DNA from: Arcobacter sp. EP1
GTDB lineage: Bacteria > Campylobacterota > Campylobacteria > Campylobacterales > Arcobacteraceae
DNA length: 64,000 nucleotides
Direction: 5' to 3'
NCBI GenBank assembly: GCA_001655195.1
Contig: LPNY01000042.1
Span: 118,441 to 182,440, forward strand
Shown here: positions 41,609 to 51,296 of the stretch, piece after piece
Layout: each line of letters starts with the position of its first letter
Position numbering within the stretch: the first letter of the stretch is position 1
Position numbers and translations under genes: made by a program
The notes under the pieces: generated by a model
The model's input: the letters and a program-made list of their open reading frames with translations, nothing else
Database searches by the model: none
What the model was told of the DNA's origin: nothing

Positions 41609-43102
41609 ATGGGAAAAATTACAGAACAAGATATTATAGATAGTATAGCTGATGCATGTCAATATATTTCGTTTTACCATCCAGAAGATTTCGTAAAAGG
41701 AATGGTTGAAGCGTATGAAAATGAGAAGTCAGAGTCGGCTAAAAATGCCATTGGGCAAATTTTAATTAACTCTAAAATGTGTGCAATGGGTCACCGACCT
41801 TTATGTCAAGATACAGGGAGTGTAAATATCTTTATTAAAGTTGGTCTAAAAGCTGATTTAGATATTTCAAGAGATTTAGAAGATATTTTAAATGCAGGTG
41901 TTGCAAAAGGGTATACAGATCCAGATAATACTCTACGATACTCTGTTGTTGCAGATCCTGCGGGAAAACGTGTTAATACAAAAGATAACACACCAGCAGT
42001 TATTCACTATACAGTTGATGCAAATTCAGATAAAATTGATATCACAGTTGCAGCAAAAGGTGGAGGAAGTGAAAACAAATCAAAATTTGCAGTACTTAAT
42101 CCATCAGACTCAATTTATGACTGGGTTATGAAAAATGTTGAGAGCATGGGAGCTGGATGGTGTCCTCCAGGAATCCTTGGAATTGGTATTGGTGGTAACC
42201 CTGAAAAATCAATGTTATTAGCAAAAGAGTCTCTAATGGGTCATGTTGATATTCATGAACTAAAAGAGCGAGGTCCTCAAAACGACTTAGAAGAGTTACG
42301 ACTAAGACTTTACGAAGATATCAATAAAATTGGTATTGGAGCACAAGGTTTAGGTGGATTAACAACGGTTCTAGATGTTAAAATCTTAGATTATCCATGT
42401 CATGCGGCTTCACTACCAGTTGCGATGATTCCTAACTGTGCGGCAACTCGACATATCCATTTTGAACTAGATGGAAACGGTGCTGCGACATTCCAAAAAC
42501 CTGATTTAGATATCTGGCCAGATTTAGAAATCCCAATGGATACAGTTAAAAAAGTAAACATCGAAGATTTAACAAAAGAGAAATTACAAGATTATAAATC
42601 AGGTGATACATTACTATTATCTGGAAAAATCTTAACAGCACGAGACGCAGCGCATAAAAAAATCGTTGAGTACAAAAATGCTGGTAAACCACTACCAAAT
42701 GGTGTTAGCTTAGAAGATAGATTTATCTACTACGTTGGACCAGTTGATCCAGTTGGTGATGAAGTAGTAGGACCTGCAGGACCAACAACATCAACACGAA
42801 TGGACAAATTTACTAAAGATATGATGGAAATCGGTATCATGGGTATGATTGGTAAAGCTGAAAGAAAGCAACCAACAATTGATTTAATCAAAGAGTATAA
42901 ATCAATGTACCTTATTGCTACTGGTGGAGCGGCATATTTAATTGCTCAATCAATTAAAGGTGCTAAAACATTAGCATTCGAAGAGATGGGTATGGAAGCT
43001 ATTTACGAATTTGAAGTAAAAGATATGCCTGTAACGGTTGCAGTTGATACTGAGGGTAACTCAATTCATACAACTGGACCTGCTCAATGGCGAGCAATCT
43101 AA
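41609..43102 (+). CDS. fumA: Class I (Fe-S) fumarate hydratase
   Basis: 497 residues, with the alpha (about 1-280) and beta (about 300-497) parts of class I fumarase fused in one chain. Cluster Cys candidates are in MCAMGHRPLCQDTGS, PNCAATRH and the alpha-domain GWCPPG. The beta part has FIYYVGPVDPVGDEVVGPAGPTTSTRMDKFT and the closing AGPTTS-type pattern. It hydrates fumarate to malate in the (reductive) TCA cycle and is oxygen-sensitive through its [4Fe-4S] cluster. Ribosome site AAAGGA lies nine bases before ATG. A terminator follows. Confidence 0.95.
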   Translation: MGKITEQDIIDSIADACQYISFYHPEDFVKGMVEAYENEKSESAKNAIGQILINSKMCAMGHRPLCQDTGSVNIFIKVGLKADLDISRDLEDILNAGVAKGYTDPDNTLRYSVVADPAGKRVNTKDNTPAVIHYTVDANSDKIDITVAAKGGGSENKSKFAVLNPSDSIYDWVMKNVESMGAGWCPPGILGIGIGGNPEKSMLLAKESLMGHVDIHELKERGPQNDLEELRLRLYEDINKIGIGAQGLGGLTTVLDVKILDYPCHAASLPVAMIPNCAATRHIHFELDGNGAATFQKPDLDIWPDLEIPMDTVKKVNIEDLTKEKLQDYKSGDTLLLSGKILTARDAAHKKIVEYKNAGKPLPNGVSLEDRFIYYVGPVDPVGDEVVGPAGPTTSTRMDKFTKDMMEIGIMGMIGKAERKQPTIDLIKEYKSMYLIATGGAAYLIAQSIKGAKTLAFEEMGMEAIYEFEVKDMPVTVAVDTEGNSIHTTGPAQWRAI

Positions 43103-43125
43103 TAAACTAAGGTAACTTTACCTTT

Positions 43126-43165
43126 ACTACTGCAAGGGTTTTATGCCTTTGTAGTAGTCTTTTTA
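43126..43165 (+). terminator. Terminator after fumarase
   Basis: ACTACTGCAAGG (43126-43137) and CCTTTGTAGTAGT (43146-43158) pair with a small irregularity, followed by CTTTTT. It also faces the converging kinase gene at 43196. Confidence 0.65.
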
Positions 43166-43195
43166 TCTCTCTTTTTTACTTTTACTTTTGATATT

Positions 43196-44752
43196 TTATA
43201 CGAGGTAGTTTAAGTTGTCATTTTCCATAGGCAGTCGTATCTCAAAACATGCTCCTAGATGTTTCTTTTTGTTCACAAGGATTTCATGGTTGTAAACTTT
43301 GATACTCCCTTTAAAGTGTTTTCGAATGATTTCTGCCACCATATAGAGACCAATACCAGTACCTTGGCTTTGATGTTTAGTTGTAAAGTATGGTTCAAAG
43401 ACTTTTTCTATAATATCTTCAGGGATACCCCCTGCTGTATCACTAATCGTTACAACTACTTCATTTCCTTGCATTTGGTTAGCAATATGGATGTACCGTG
43501 TTTTGTTACCATTTAATAGTAGTTGATCTTTAGCATTGTTGAGGATATTTAAAAGTGCTTGTACCAACTCACTACTAAATCCTCTGAGCGTAATATTTTT
43601 ATCAATCTCATCAATTTGTAGGCTAATATCTTTGCTCGAAAGTGAGGTTTGTATGAGGCTGATATTATTAGCAATGAGATCATGCAGAGTGAACACTTCT
43701 GCTTCTTTATCTTTTTGGAAAAAGGTTCTAAAGTCATCAATGGTTTGGGACATATAGTTTGCATGTTCAATTATCTGTTCCGTGGTTCGGTCAAAATCGC
43801 TATCCGTTAGGGTATCCATCTCTTTTTGTAATTGCATTCCTGATGTCGCAGATGTAATAGCACTAAGAGGTTGTCGCCATTGATGGGCGATGTTACTCAT
43901 CATCTCACCTAGGGCTGCCATTTTTGACTGTTGGGAGAGTAGTTTCTCTTTTTCTTGGTTTTTATTGATCTCTTCTTTTACACGTTTTTCGAGGTTCTCA
44001 TTGAGTTGTTCAATCTCTTTTTGTTTTTTTAGATTGACAAGCATGAATTTTACCAACACCAAGGTGACAAAAATAGCTGTGGCAACCACAAGAAAAATAG
44101 AAGAAAGGGCATTTTTCTTGATTTGATTGATTTTAGCATTGTGGGATTTGATTGGAATTGAGAGTCTAATTCCTCCACGAATATCCCCATCGGTGTAACC
44201 TTGTTCTGCATGACACTTTAAACAGGCTTTGGTAACTGTAAGTGAGCCCATAAAATTAAAGAGGTCTTTATTGGTATCCGTTGTGTAATAAAATTTGGTT
44301 GATTTATTATTTTCAAAAAAATGTAGAGCCTCTTCTTCAAATTTGTCCGCTTTGTTATTAGGGTTTATGGGATTTAAACTGGTGATTTTAAAATAAAAAT
44401 TTCGTTGTTTATTGGAAATCTCTGAAATTTGTCGGGTCATCCATGCGGGATTGATTTTGATGAGCAGTTCGTTATCTTTGCTATAGGTATGATTATCAAT
44501 TAAATATGGATTTGGTTCAATAGAATCATTTTTCTTTACGTAAACCCCTCCAAATTGGGCATTCCATTGTCGTGTCATAACGACATTTTCAAAATGAGAA
44601 GTTGCTTCTTGTACGAGTATGGTTTCAACAGCGGCTATTTGACGATTTTTATTATCGATAATTTGAAATATAATGAAACTTGTGAGAATGGTAGCCACAA
44701 TTAGAATGATGAGAATAATATTAAATTCTTTTTTCATTATTTTTACTTTCAT
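43196..44752 (-). CDS. Heme-binding (DUF3365/Tll0287) histidine kinase
   Basis: 518 residues: membrane helix at about 8-28, a periplasmic domain with CLKCHAEQGYTDGDIRGGIRLSIPI, the c-type heme site and signature of the DUF3365/Tll0287-like PAS, a second helix (about 212-232), coiled coil, H-box NIAHQWRQPLSAI, N-box LLNILNNAKDQL, G1 DTAGGI and GTGIGLYMVAEI. It probably senses redox state or a gas through heme. It is divergent from the multiheme cytochrome operon at 45016, which its signal may concern. No response regulator of its own is beside it. Confidence 0.93.
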   Translation of the reverse strand: MKVKIMKKEFNIILIILIVATILTSFIIFQIIDNKNRQIAAVETILVQEATSHFENVVMTRQWNAQFGGVYVKKNDSIEPNPYLIDNHTYSKDNELLIKINPAWMTRQISEISNKQRNFYFKITSLNPINPNNKADKFEEEALHFFENNKSTKFYYTTDTNKDLFNFMGSLTVTKACLKCHAEQGYTDGDIRGGIRLSIPIKSHNAKINQIKKNALSSIFLVVATAIFVTLVLVKFMLVNLKKQKEIEQLNENLEKRVKEEINKNQEKEKLLSQQSKMAALGEMMSNIAHQWRQPLSAITSATSGMQLQKEMDTLTDSDFDRTTEQIIEHANYMSQTIDDFRTFFQKDKEAEVFTLHDLIANNISLIQTSLSSKDISLQIDEIDKNITLRGFSSELVQALLNILNNAKDQLLLNGNKTRYIHIANQMQGNEVVVTISDTAGGIPEDIIEKVFEPYFTTKHQSQGTGIGLYMVAEIIRKHFKGSIKVYNHEILVNKKKHLGACFEIRLPMENDNLNYLV

Positions 44753-45015
44753 AGATTATTAAATACTTTATTATCAATATTTGTATAGATATTATTTCAT
44801 TATTTTCTTAAATTATAGCTTTTGACTTTTTTAGATACAGACTTATCATAACAAAAGTAAAGAATTTGGGATGTGACCAATATCAAAGTAGGGTAGATTT
44901 TTGATAAAAAATAGTAAGTTTGACTATTATTAAACAATTTCACACTATTTTAATTTCGATTAACATTGAATGATATATAATTGAAAAGAATATGCTTACG
45001 GATGGGGAATAAGCT

Positions 45016-46374
45016 ATGAAATTTTTGAAATATTTTGTTTTGGCAACCGTTATTGTTTTAGGGATAGTCTTTTATAATTTTCATGATAGTGCCTTTGAAA
45101 AGCAAAATCAATATGTCTCGTCAAACAGTTGTATTCAATGCCACTCTTCACATAATAAAGCTGTTAAAGACTCCTTGCACTCTAAAATTTTTCATCCTTT
45201 TACCAGTAAAGAACAAATTGTTGCTGATTTTGAAAATAAACCTGATTTTGTCAATTTTAATGTGGATGAAATAGATGCGGTTATTGGTGGAAAATGGGAA
45301 CAGGTTTTTGCAAAAGAGATTAATGGAGAACTTTATCCTCTTCCTGCAAAGTGGATGAACCTCACTAAAGAGTGGGTACCCTACAAGGTTAAACAGTGGC
45401 AAGACACACCCCTAACACAAAAGTGTAACGGATGTCATACCGTAGGGCTCAATAAAAAAACAGGAGATTTTGTCGAGTACAGTGTCTCCTGCGAATCCTG
45501 TCATGGTCCTGGACAACAGCATGTGAATCATCAAAAAATGCAAAAAAATATGGAGTGTAAACTCTGCCATAGTAAAACAGAACATCCTAAAAAAGATATT
45601 ATCGTCTCCTATAAGTCTGCAACATGTGGGCAGTGTCACAATCGTGGAACAGAAAAAGTCAATAAATATCACACTGCCGCACAATTTAATTTTCCCGTAG
45701 AGTATTTACCGGGACAAAATATTAGTAAAAACTTTCAAGCAACAACCCCTGAAAATGATAAAAAAGGTAAAAACTGGTGGGGTAATGGAGTTTCAAAAAA
45801 CCGTCATCAAGAGTATGCTGATTTTGCGAAGTCTGACCATGCTAAATCATTGACTACTTTGCGTGAAAAAGTTAATAAAATGTGTCAAAACCCCGTTGAT
45901 GGGTCCTGTCTTAAGTGTCACAGTGCAGATTATCGTATGGCAAAAGAAGAAGAGAAACCAAGCGTAGAAGAGGCAAAACTGGGTATCACTTGTATTGTGT
46001 GTCATGATCCCCATGCATTACAAGCAGATGGGAAAAAACGAACACCTGCAACCAGTTGTAATGAGTGTCATTTAAAAAGTATGACAAAAAAAGCAGCCAT
46101 CACTCAAAAAGACCATATCCCCTGTGATAGTACTAAGGTAACATGTGCAGATTGTCACATGCCACGTATTGTTAAAACTGGGGGAAAATTCTCTTTGCGA
46201 AGTCATGCTTTTAAAATCATCCCTCCAGAAGCGACTAAAAAATACGGTATGCCAAACTCTTGTCAAAATGGTTCGTGTCATCAAGACAAAAGCAATGAAT
46301 GGGCAATTGAAGAGTTCCATAAATATTATGATGGCTATAAACAAACACTTAGTGATTATATAAAGAATAAGTAG
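45016..46374 (+). CDS. Multiheme cytochrome c (9-10 hemes)
   Basis: 452 residues with an N-terminal helix (about 4-20) that may act as signal or anchor. Nine CxxCH sites are present (CIQCH, CNGCH, CESCH, CKLCH, CGQCH, CLKCH, CIVCH, CNECH, CADCH) plus one CQNGSCH, a CX4CH form known from tetraheme cytochromes. WxxxxxPY and CESCHGPG resemble octaheme/DmsE-like families, but I cannot fix a subfamily or substrate. It is the first gene of an operon with a histidine kinase and response regulator; the kinase ATG follows directly after its stop. Confidence 0.9.
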   Translation: MKFLKYFVLATVIVLGIVFYNFHDSAFEKQNQYVSSNSCIQCHSSHNKAVKDSLHSKIFHPFTSKEQIVADFENKPDFVNFNVDEIDAVIGGKWEQVFAKEINGELYPLPAKWMNLTKEWVPYKVKQWQDTPLTQKCNGCHTVGLNKKTGDFVEYSVSCESCHGPGQQHVNHQKMQKNMECKLCHSKTEHPKKDIIVSYKSATCGQCHNRGTEKVNKYHTAAQFNFPVEYLPGQNISKNFQATTPENDKKGKNWWGNGVSKNRHQEYADFAKSDHAKSLTTLREKVNKMCQNPVDGSCLKCHSADYRMAKEEEKPSVEEAKLGITCIVCHDPHALQADGKKRTPATSCNECHLKSMTKKAAITQKDHIPCDSTKVTCADCHMPRIVKTGGKFSLRSHAFKIIPPEATKKYGMPNSCQNGSCHQDKSNEWAIEEFHKYYDGYKQTLSDYIKNK

Positions 46375-48621
46375 ATGAAGTTTCCTTTTTATAAACGAAT
46401 TTGGTTTAAACTGGCATTAACGATTATTGTAGGCTTATCATTAGCTTTTTATATTAGTTACTATTTTAGTACTCAATATAGCCATGATATTGTTGTTCAA
46501 AATACAAAAAAAGAGTTTAACACGGCCATTAAGATTATCAATAATTTTATTCGTGTTGTGGGTGAAACCTCTCAGGTTTGGGCAAAACATACTGTGATTG
46601 ATAATCAATTAGATGAACTTATTTTACATGCATCTCCTGAAATGTTACATAAGCAGTTAGTTATTGATAAAGAGGCAGTTTCCGCAGATACAATTTTGTT
46701 ACTTGATAAAGAGGCAACCATTATTGGAAATGTAGGAAGTGTTCAAATGATGGGAAATACATTGAAGTATAATGCACTTGTTAAAGAGACCTTCGAAACA
46801 AAAACAGCAATGACAATGATAATGAGAGAAAGAGAGAGTTTTATTATCTATTCTTCTTCTCCGATGATAAAAGATAACAATGTGATTGGAATGTTACTGA
46901 TTGGGTATTATATTAATGATGCATTTTTAGAGAATGTTAAAAAAAATATTGATTTGGATGTGGCGCTTGTTGGTAATTCAGCAATTATGAGTTCAACCAA
47001 CTGGGCAGGTGAGGGTAGTTTAGATGTTTTACCAATAGAGTTTATTCGTTACCAAACTCTTTTAGAAGATGAAAATAACTTAATGGTGATTACCTACAAT
47101 GATAATGAGTTTTTAGTGAGTGCTAGAAAGTTAGATTATCTTGATTCTTCAATTTCTGGTTCAATTTTAGTGGGGATTCCTAGTAAAAATTACGAAAGTA
47201 TCAAACTGGATATTTTACAAAAAGCAGCACTCTTTTTTGGATTGCTTTTTTTGATTTCCCTTATTGTTGTTTTTATGATTGCACGGCGTTCAACCCAAGC
47301 AATACTTTTGCTGAGTGAAGCAACAAACAGCGTATCAGAAGGTAATTTAGATGTTAAAATTGATTTAAAAAGTCGAGATGAATTTGAACAGTTAGGTAAT
47401 AACTTTAATGGAATGATTCAAAATATTAAAAATAAAGATGCCCTTATTCAAGAACATACTTTGAACTTAGAGACTTTAGTGAATCGTCGTACCCAGCAAT
47501 TGCAAGAAGTAAATATGAAATTAGAAGGGCAAAATTTAGCGTTAGAAATTTCAAATAAAAGTTTTGAACAACTGATTAATGCAACAATAGAGTCTATTGT
47601 ATTGTTAGAGAATGGAAAAATTATCGATATCAATACCAGTGGGTTAAAACTGTTTCATTTTTCAAAAAAAGAAGAAGCTTTAGGTTTGATGATTGATGAT
47701 TTTGTCAGTGATAAATCCATGTCAAAAATAAAAGAAAATACCAGTTTAGATATGACAAGTGAATATGAAGTTGTTATGTTAAATAGACATGCAGAAGAGT
47801 TTTTTGCTTTACTAAAAGAACAAAACGTACAGCGGAATAATCAAACAATACGTATTATGACACTGGTTGATTTAACGGAGCTAAAAACAAAAGATAAACT
47901 TATCGCTAACCAAGCTAAAATGTCTGCAATGGGTGAAATGATAGAGAATATCGCACATCAATGGCGCCAACCCTTAAGTGTAATTTCAACCAATGCTAGT
48001 TCAATTACTGCCTATAAACAATTTGATAAACTCACTGATGAGGTGTTAGAACAATCAATGAATAATATTGTAACAACTAGTAAATACCTCTCTTCTACAA
48101 TTGATGATTTTAGAAATTTTTTTAGAACCGATAAAGAGAAAGTTACATTTAATATTGCGGAGATAATCCAGACAAATCTTGATTTAGTATACGCGTCACT
48201 AAAACAAGAAAATATCAACCTTCATGCAAATATTGATAAAGAAGTCACATTTTATGGGTATAAAAATGAGTTTATTCAAGCAATTATTAATATTATGAAT
48301 AATGCAAAAGATGCCATGCAAACTATTAATAATAGTGATGATAGACACCTGTTTGTTGATGTGAAAAAAGAAAATAATAAACTAATTATCCTTATTAAGG
48401 ACTCTGGTGGTGGAATACCAGAAAAAATAATTGAAAAAATATTTGAACCGTATTTCACAACAAAACACCAAAGTCACGGTACAGGACTTGGTTTATATAT
48501 GACACACCAAATTATTGTTCTAAATATGGATGGAAAACTAAACGTAAAAAATGTACAATATAAGTTTAGAAACAAAACTTACAAGGGCGCAGAGTTTATC
48601 ATAACTTTGTTCGATGGATGA
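46375..48621 (+). CDS. Cache-HAMP-PAS sensor histidine kinase
   Basis: 748 residues: helix (about 12-30), periplasmic Cache-type domain (FNTAIKIINNFIRVVGETSQVW ... FIIYSSSPMIKDNNVIGMLLIGYYI), second helix (about 285-305), HAMP (RRSTQAILLLSEATNSVSEGNLDVKIDLKSRDEFEQLGNNFN), coiled coil, a PAS-like domain (about 400-500), H-box NIAHQWRQPLSVI, N-box IINIMNNAKDAM, G1 DSGGGI and GTGLGLYMTHQI. All catalytic motifs are intact. It starts immediately after the cytochrome stop and overlaps the response regulator by four bases, so all three are one unit. Confidence 0.94.
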   Translation: MKFPFYKRIWFKLALTIIVGLSLAFYISYYFSTQYSHDIVVQNTKKEFNTAIKIINNFIRVVGETSQVWAKHTVIDNQLDELILHASPEMLHKQLVIDKEAVSADTILLLDKEATIIGNVGSVQMMGNTLKYNALVKETFETKTAMTMIMRERESFIIYSSSPMIKDNNVIGMLLIGYYINDAFLENVKKNIDLDVALVGNSAIMSSTNWAGEGSLDVLPIEFIRYQTLLEDENNLMVITYNDNEFLVSARKLDYLDSSISGSILVGIPSKNYESIKLDILQKAALFFGLLFLISLIVVFMIARRSTQAILLLSEATNSVSEGNLDVKIDLKSRDEFEQLGNNFNGMIQNIKNKDALIQEHTLNLETLVNRRTQQLQEVNMKLEGQNLALEISNKSFEQLINATIESIVLLENGKIIDINTSGLKLFHFSKKEEALGLMIDDFVSDKSMSKIKENTSLDMTSEYEVVMLNRHAEEFFALLKEQNVQRNNQTIRIMTLVDLTELKTKDKLIANQAKMSAMGEMIENIAHQWRQPLSVISTNASSITAYKQFDKLTDEVLEQSMNNIVTTSKYLSSTIDDFRNFFRTDKEKVTFNIAEIIQTNLDLVYASLKQENINLHANIDKEVTFYGYKNEFIQAIINIMNNAKDAMQTINNSDDRHLFVDVKKENNKLIILIKDSGGGIPEKIIEKIFEPYFTTKHQSHGTGLGLYMTHQIIVLNMDGKLNVKNVQYKFRNKTYKGAEFIITLFDG

Positions 48622-49010
48622 TTATTATGGATATAGAGATTTTAAAAGATATCACTGTTTTATATGTAGAAGATGAACTTGATTTAAAAGATGTTACCGA
48701 AAACTTTTTATCAAATATTATTGGTAGAGTTGTCTCTCATGATAATGGACTAGATGCGCTAAACTGTTTTAACGAAGATAGCTTTGATATTGTAGTGACT
48801 GATATAAATATGCCAAAACTCAACGGGGTTGAACTCATCAAAGAGATTAAAAAAGTCAATCCTTCTATTCCTATTATTGTTACCACTGCTTATAACAATG
48901 AACAGCAACTCAAAGAGCTTTATGATGCAGGTATGGATGAATATATCATGAAACCAATTGATTTAATGCAACTGGTTGAAAAAATCATTGAAGCAGCTAA
49001 AAAAAACTAA
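48618..49010 (+). CDS. Single-domain response regulator
   Basis: 130 residues, receiver domain only: acidic pair ED near residues 18-19, phosphoacceptor D in IVVTDINMPKLNG, T in IVTTAYN and K in YIMKPID. With no output domain it must act by protein contact, like CheY or a phosphorelay carrier. ATGA overlap with the kinase gene makes it the kinase's partner. It is the only response regulator in the window against five kinases. It overlaps the converging gene by four bases. Confidence 0.94.
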   Translation: MIIMDIEILKDITVLYVEDELDLKDVTENFLSNIIGRVVSHDNGLDALNCFNEDSFDIVVTDINMPKLNGVELIKEIKKVNPSIPIIVTTAYNNEQQLKELYDAGMDEYIMKPIDLMQLVEKIIEAAKKN

Positions 49011-49963
49011 ATACCTTTATTCGCTTTGATAGAAGAACGCAATGCTAATGCTTTTGGATAAGGATTCAGAAATTTTTGTTTCTTTAAATAATCTATTTTA
49101 AACCTGATGGTATAAATTTCAATTAATTTTATTACAACAATAAGTGGTATTAACTCTTTTTTAAACTCTTTAAGTGCTTCATGTAGATGTGTTTTTTCTT
49201 CTTTAGTAATCTCTTTTTTGAAATAACCTGCAATATGCTGAAGTACATTATATGTTTTTTTAATAGTGCTTTTTTTACAGATTGCTTTTAAGAAACCCTC
49301 TTTATAATTTTTTATAACCATACAAAATGGTTTTTTTTCTCGATTTGCAACAATATTTCCTAAGGCTTTATAGTCACTGGTTGATTTGCTATAAATAAGA
49401 TATTTATATTGTGTATGAAACTGAACTAATGTTTTTTGAGATGGGGAGTTTTCTAAAAATATATGTAAATCTTCATACGCAAAAACTTGCATAAAGAAAT
49501 TTTCACGTATCCAGTCATCATTTAAACGTCCTTCTTCTTCAATAGGAAGATAGGGAAATCTTTTTTGTATCTGCTTTGCAAAGATACCAATACCTTTTTT
49601 TTGCGAAAATTTTGAGTTTTCTTCATAAACTTTAACTCTTTCTAATCCACAGCTTGGTGATTTTGATTTTAAAATAAAACCACATAGGTTTTCATTATCC
49701 ATATGATTAGTATAGGTTTTAGATACTGCTTTGAGTTCTTGTGTGATATCTTTGTGTGTTTGGGATGTAATAGCGATGGTTTTATCATTTTTAGTCTCAA
49801 GATGGATGGTTTCTCGAGGGCTTCCAAAAAGTTTATCTTCTGGACAATAAGCAACCATCTCAAAATAGTTATTCAATACATCAAGCACAAATCTATCTTT
49901 TGCATGACCACCATCATAACGGCACATTTTACCAATAAGACAAGCAGAGACTCCCAGTTTCAT
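49007..49963 (-). CDS. DUF523-DUF1722 fusion protein (TudS-like)
   Basis: 318 residues. The first half is DUF523 (KLGVSACLIGKMCRYDGGHA, AYCPEDKLFGSPRE, ILKSKSPSCGLERVKVYE); its cysteines (C8, C14 and later ones in AYCPE and PSCGL) match the [4Fe-4S]-binding pattern of TudS thiouracil desulfidase-like proteins. The second half is DUF1722 (FLENSPSQKTLVQFHTQYKYLIYS to NPYPKALALRS). Such fusions are often linked to DNA or nucleotide handling, e.g. near photolyase genes. Function here is inferred from family only. Confidence 0.85.
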   Translation of the reverse strand: MKLGVSACLIGKMCRYDGGHAKDRFVLDVLNNYFEMVAYCPEDKLFGSPRETIHLETKNDKTIAITSQTHKDITQELKAVSKTYTNHMDNENLCGFILKSKSPSCGLERVKVYEENSKFSQKKGIGIFAKQIQKRFPYLPIEEEGRLNDDWIRENFFMQVFAYEDLHIFLENSPSQKTLVQFHTQYKYLIYSKSTSDYKALGNIVANREKKPFCMVIKNYKEGFLKAICKKSTIKKTYNVLQHIAGYFKKEITKEEKTHLHEALKEFKKELIPLIVVIKLIEIYTIRFKIDYLKKQKFLNPYPKALALRSSIKANKGI

Positions 49964-50046
49964 GACGTATCCTTTTTTATATTATAATTTAAAAAAATAC
50001 CACTTATTCTTAAAATTTTTGATTAGTCTAAAACTATCTTGATCTA

Positions 50047-50766
50047 TTAAAAGAGGTCATTCTTTGGTATTTGCATTTCTATAAATAAAAAGTGTGATTG
50101 AGTAAGTGCTTTGATAGATAATTGACTCTCTTTAGTAATCTCCATTGCATCGCCACTATTTAATACAATACCATTTACTGATAATTCTCCTTCAATTTGT
50201 GCAAAGTAGAGCTGTCGATGTTCTTTGATTGTATAGTCTAAGCTAAGATTTTCATCAAGCTCACTAACAAATAAGTTGACATCTTGATGTATTTTTACTT
50301 TTGCTGTACCTTCGTTACTGGAGACAATATTAAGTAATCTGTTTTTGCGTTCTGATTCAATAAATTTATGAGAACCATAAATACGTGGAAGTCCATTTTT
50401 AGGAGGTAAAATCCAAATTTGAAGGAGTCGTAAGTCTTCGCTTTTATGATGATTATGTTCACTATGATGGATTCCATCACCTGCACTCATATATTGTACT
50501 TCTCCACGTTTTAGTGTTTCCGCATTTCCCATAGAATCTCTGTGGGTAATCTCTCCTCTAACGACATAAGAGATGATTTCCATATTGGCATGGGGGTGGG
50601 TGTCAAAACCACCTTGAGGGTGTACAATATCATCATTAAGTACGCGCAAAACTCCAAACTGAATGTTGTCCATATTACGATATTCGGCGAAACTAAAATG
50701 AAATTGTGACTCTAACCACCCCAAATTCGAGGTTCCCATATTCTCTTTTAATAGTTTTTTTAACAT
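50047..50766 (-). CDS. Pirin family bicupin protein
   Basis: 239 residues of the YhhW-type pirin family. The metal site is in FDTHPHANMEIISYVVRGEITHRDSMGN and IHHSEHNH (His and Glu ligands); the second cupin is degenerate (LSLDYTIKEHRQLYFAQIEGELSVNG). YhhW-like pirins can have quercetin 2,3-dioxygenase activity. GAGGAG precedes ATG. It follows an FMN reductase by 17 bases in a run with an extradiol dioxygenase, suggesting a role in quinone or aromatic electrophile stress. Confidence 0.92.
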   Translation of the reverse strand: MLKKLLKENMGTSNLGWLESQFHFSFAEYRNMDNIQFGVLRVLNDDIVHPQGGFDTHPHANMEIISYVVRGEITHRDSMGNAETLKRGEVQYMSAGDGIHHSEHNHHKSEDLRLLQIWILPPKNGLPRIYGSHKFIESERKNRLLNIVSSNEGTAKVKIHQDVNLFVSELDENLSLDYTIKEHRQLYFAQIEGELSVNGIVLNSGDAMEITKESQLSIKALTQSHFLFIEMQIPKNDLF

Positions 50767-50783
50767 GTTGGTCTCCTCTTTAT

Positions 50784-51293
50784 TTAAAATTGTTTATTTA
50801 GGACACTTACAAACTGCGAAAGAATTTTTTCACTACTGCTTTTGTCTAAAGGTTTTTGATAGGTGGTTATGATTTCTCGTGGCATTACAATCGCACCAAG
50901 GTTTGTAAACTGATTTCGCATAGCTTGGGTTACGTTTGAGCCCCCACCACCACTATGGGTTGCAAGTTGGATGGTTTTGAGCGTAAAAAGTTTTCTAAAA
51001 TCATCACCAGAACGGGAAATCCATGCTACAAAATTAACTAAAACAGGAGGCAGTGAAAAATTATACTCTGGGCTAATAACTACATAAGCGTGGGCTTGTT
51101 CCATTGGTGGAATTAAATCCAGTGCTTTTTTGGGAATACCATCCTTTGATTCTTTATCACTATCATACATGGGAAGCGCTAATTCCACTAAATTGATAAT
51201 TTGATTCTTTATTCCTAAGCTTGTGAGTTGTTCTTGTACAACATTTGCTAATTTCATATTTTCATTGAGGCTTGCTACAAATATTAAAACCAT
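50784..51293 (-). CDS. NAD(P)H-dependent FMN reductase
   Basis: 169 residues of the flavodoxin-like NADPH:FMN/quinone reductase family: MVLIFVASLNENMKLANVV (phosphate loop region), YVVISPEYNFSLPPVLVNFVAWISR (the typical PEYN...P block) and THSGGGGSNVTQAMR. It probably reduces quinones, azo compounds or flavin. ATG follows AAGGAG directly after the dioxygenase stop (3-base gap), and pirin comes next. Part of the likely MarR-controlled set. Confidence 0.92.
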   Translation of the reverse strand: MVLIFVASLNENMKLANVVQEQLTSLGIKNQIINLVELALPMYDSDKESKDGIPKKALDLIPPMEQAHAYVVISPEYNFSLPPVLVNFVAWISRSGDDFRKLFTLKTIQLATHSGGGGSNVTQAMRNQFTNLGAIVMPREIITTYQKPLDKSSSEKILSQFVSVLNKQF

Positions 51294-51296
51294 AAT

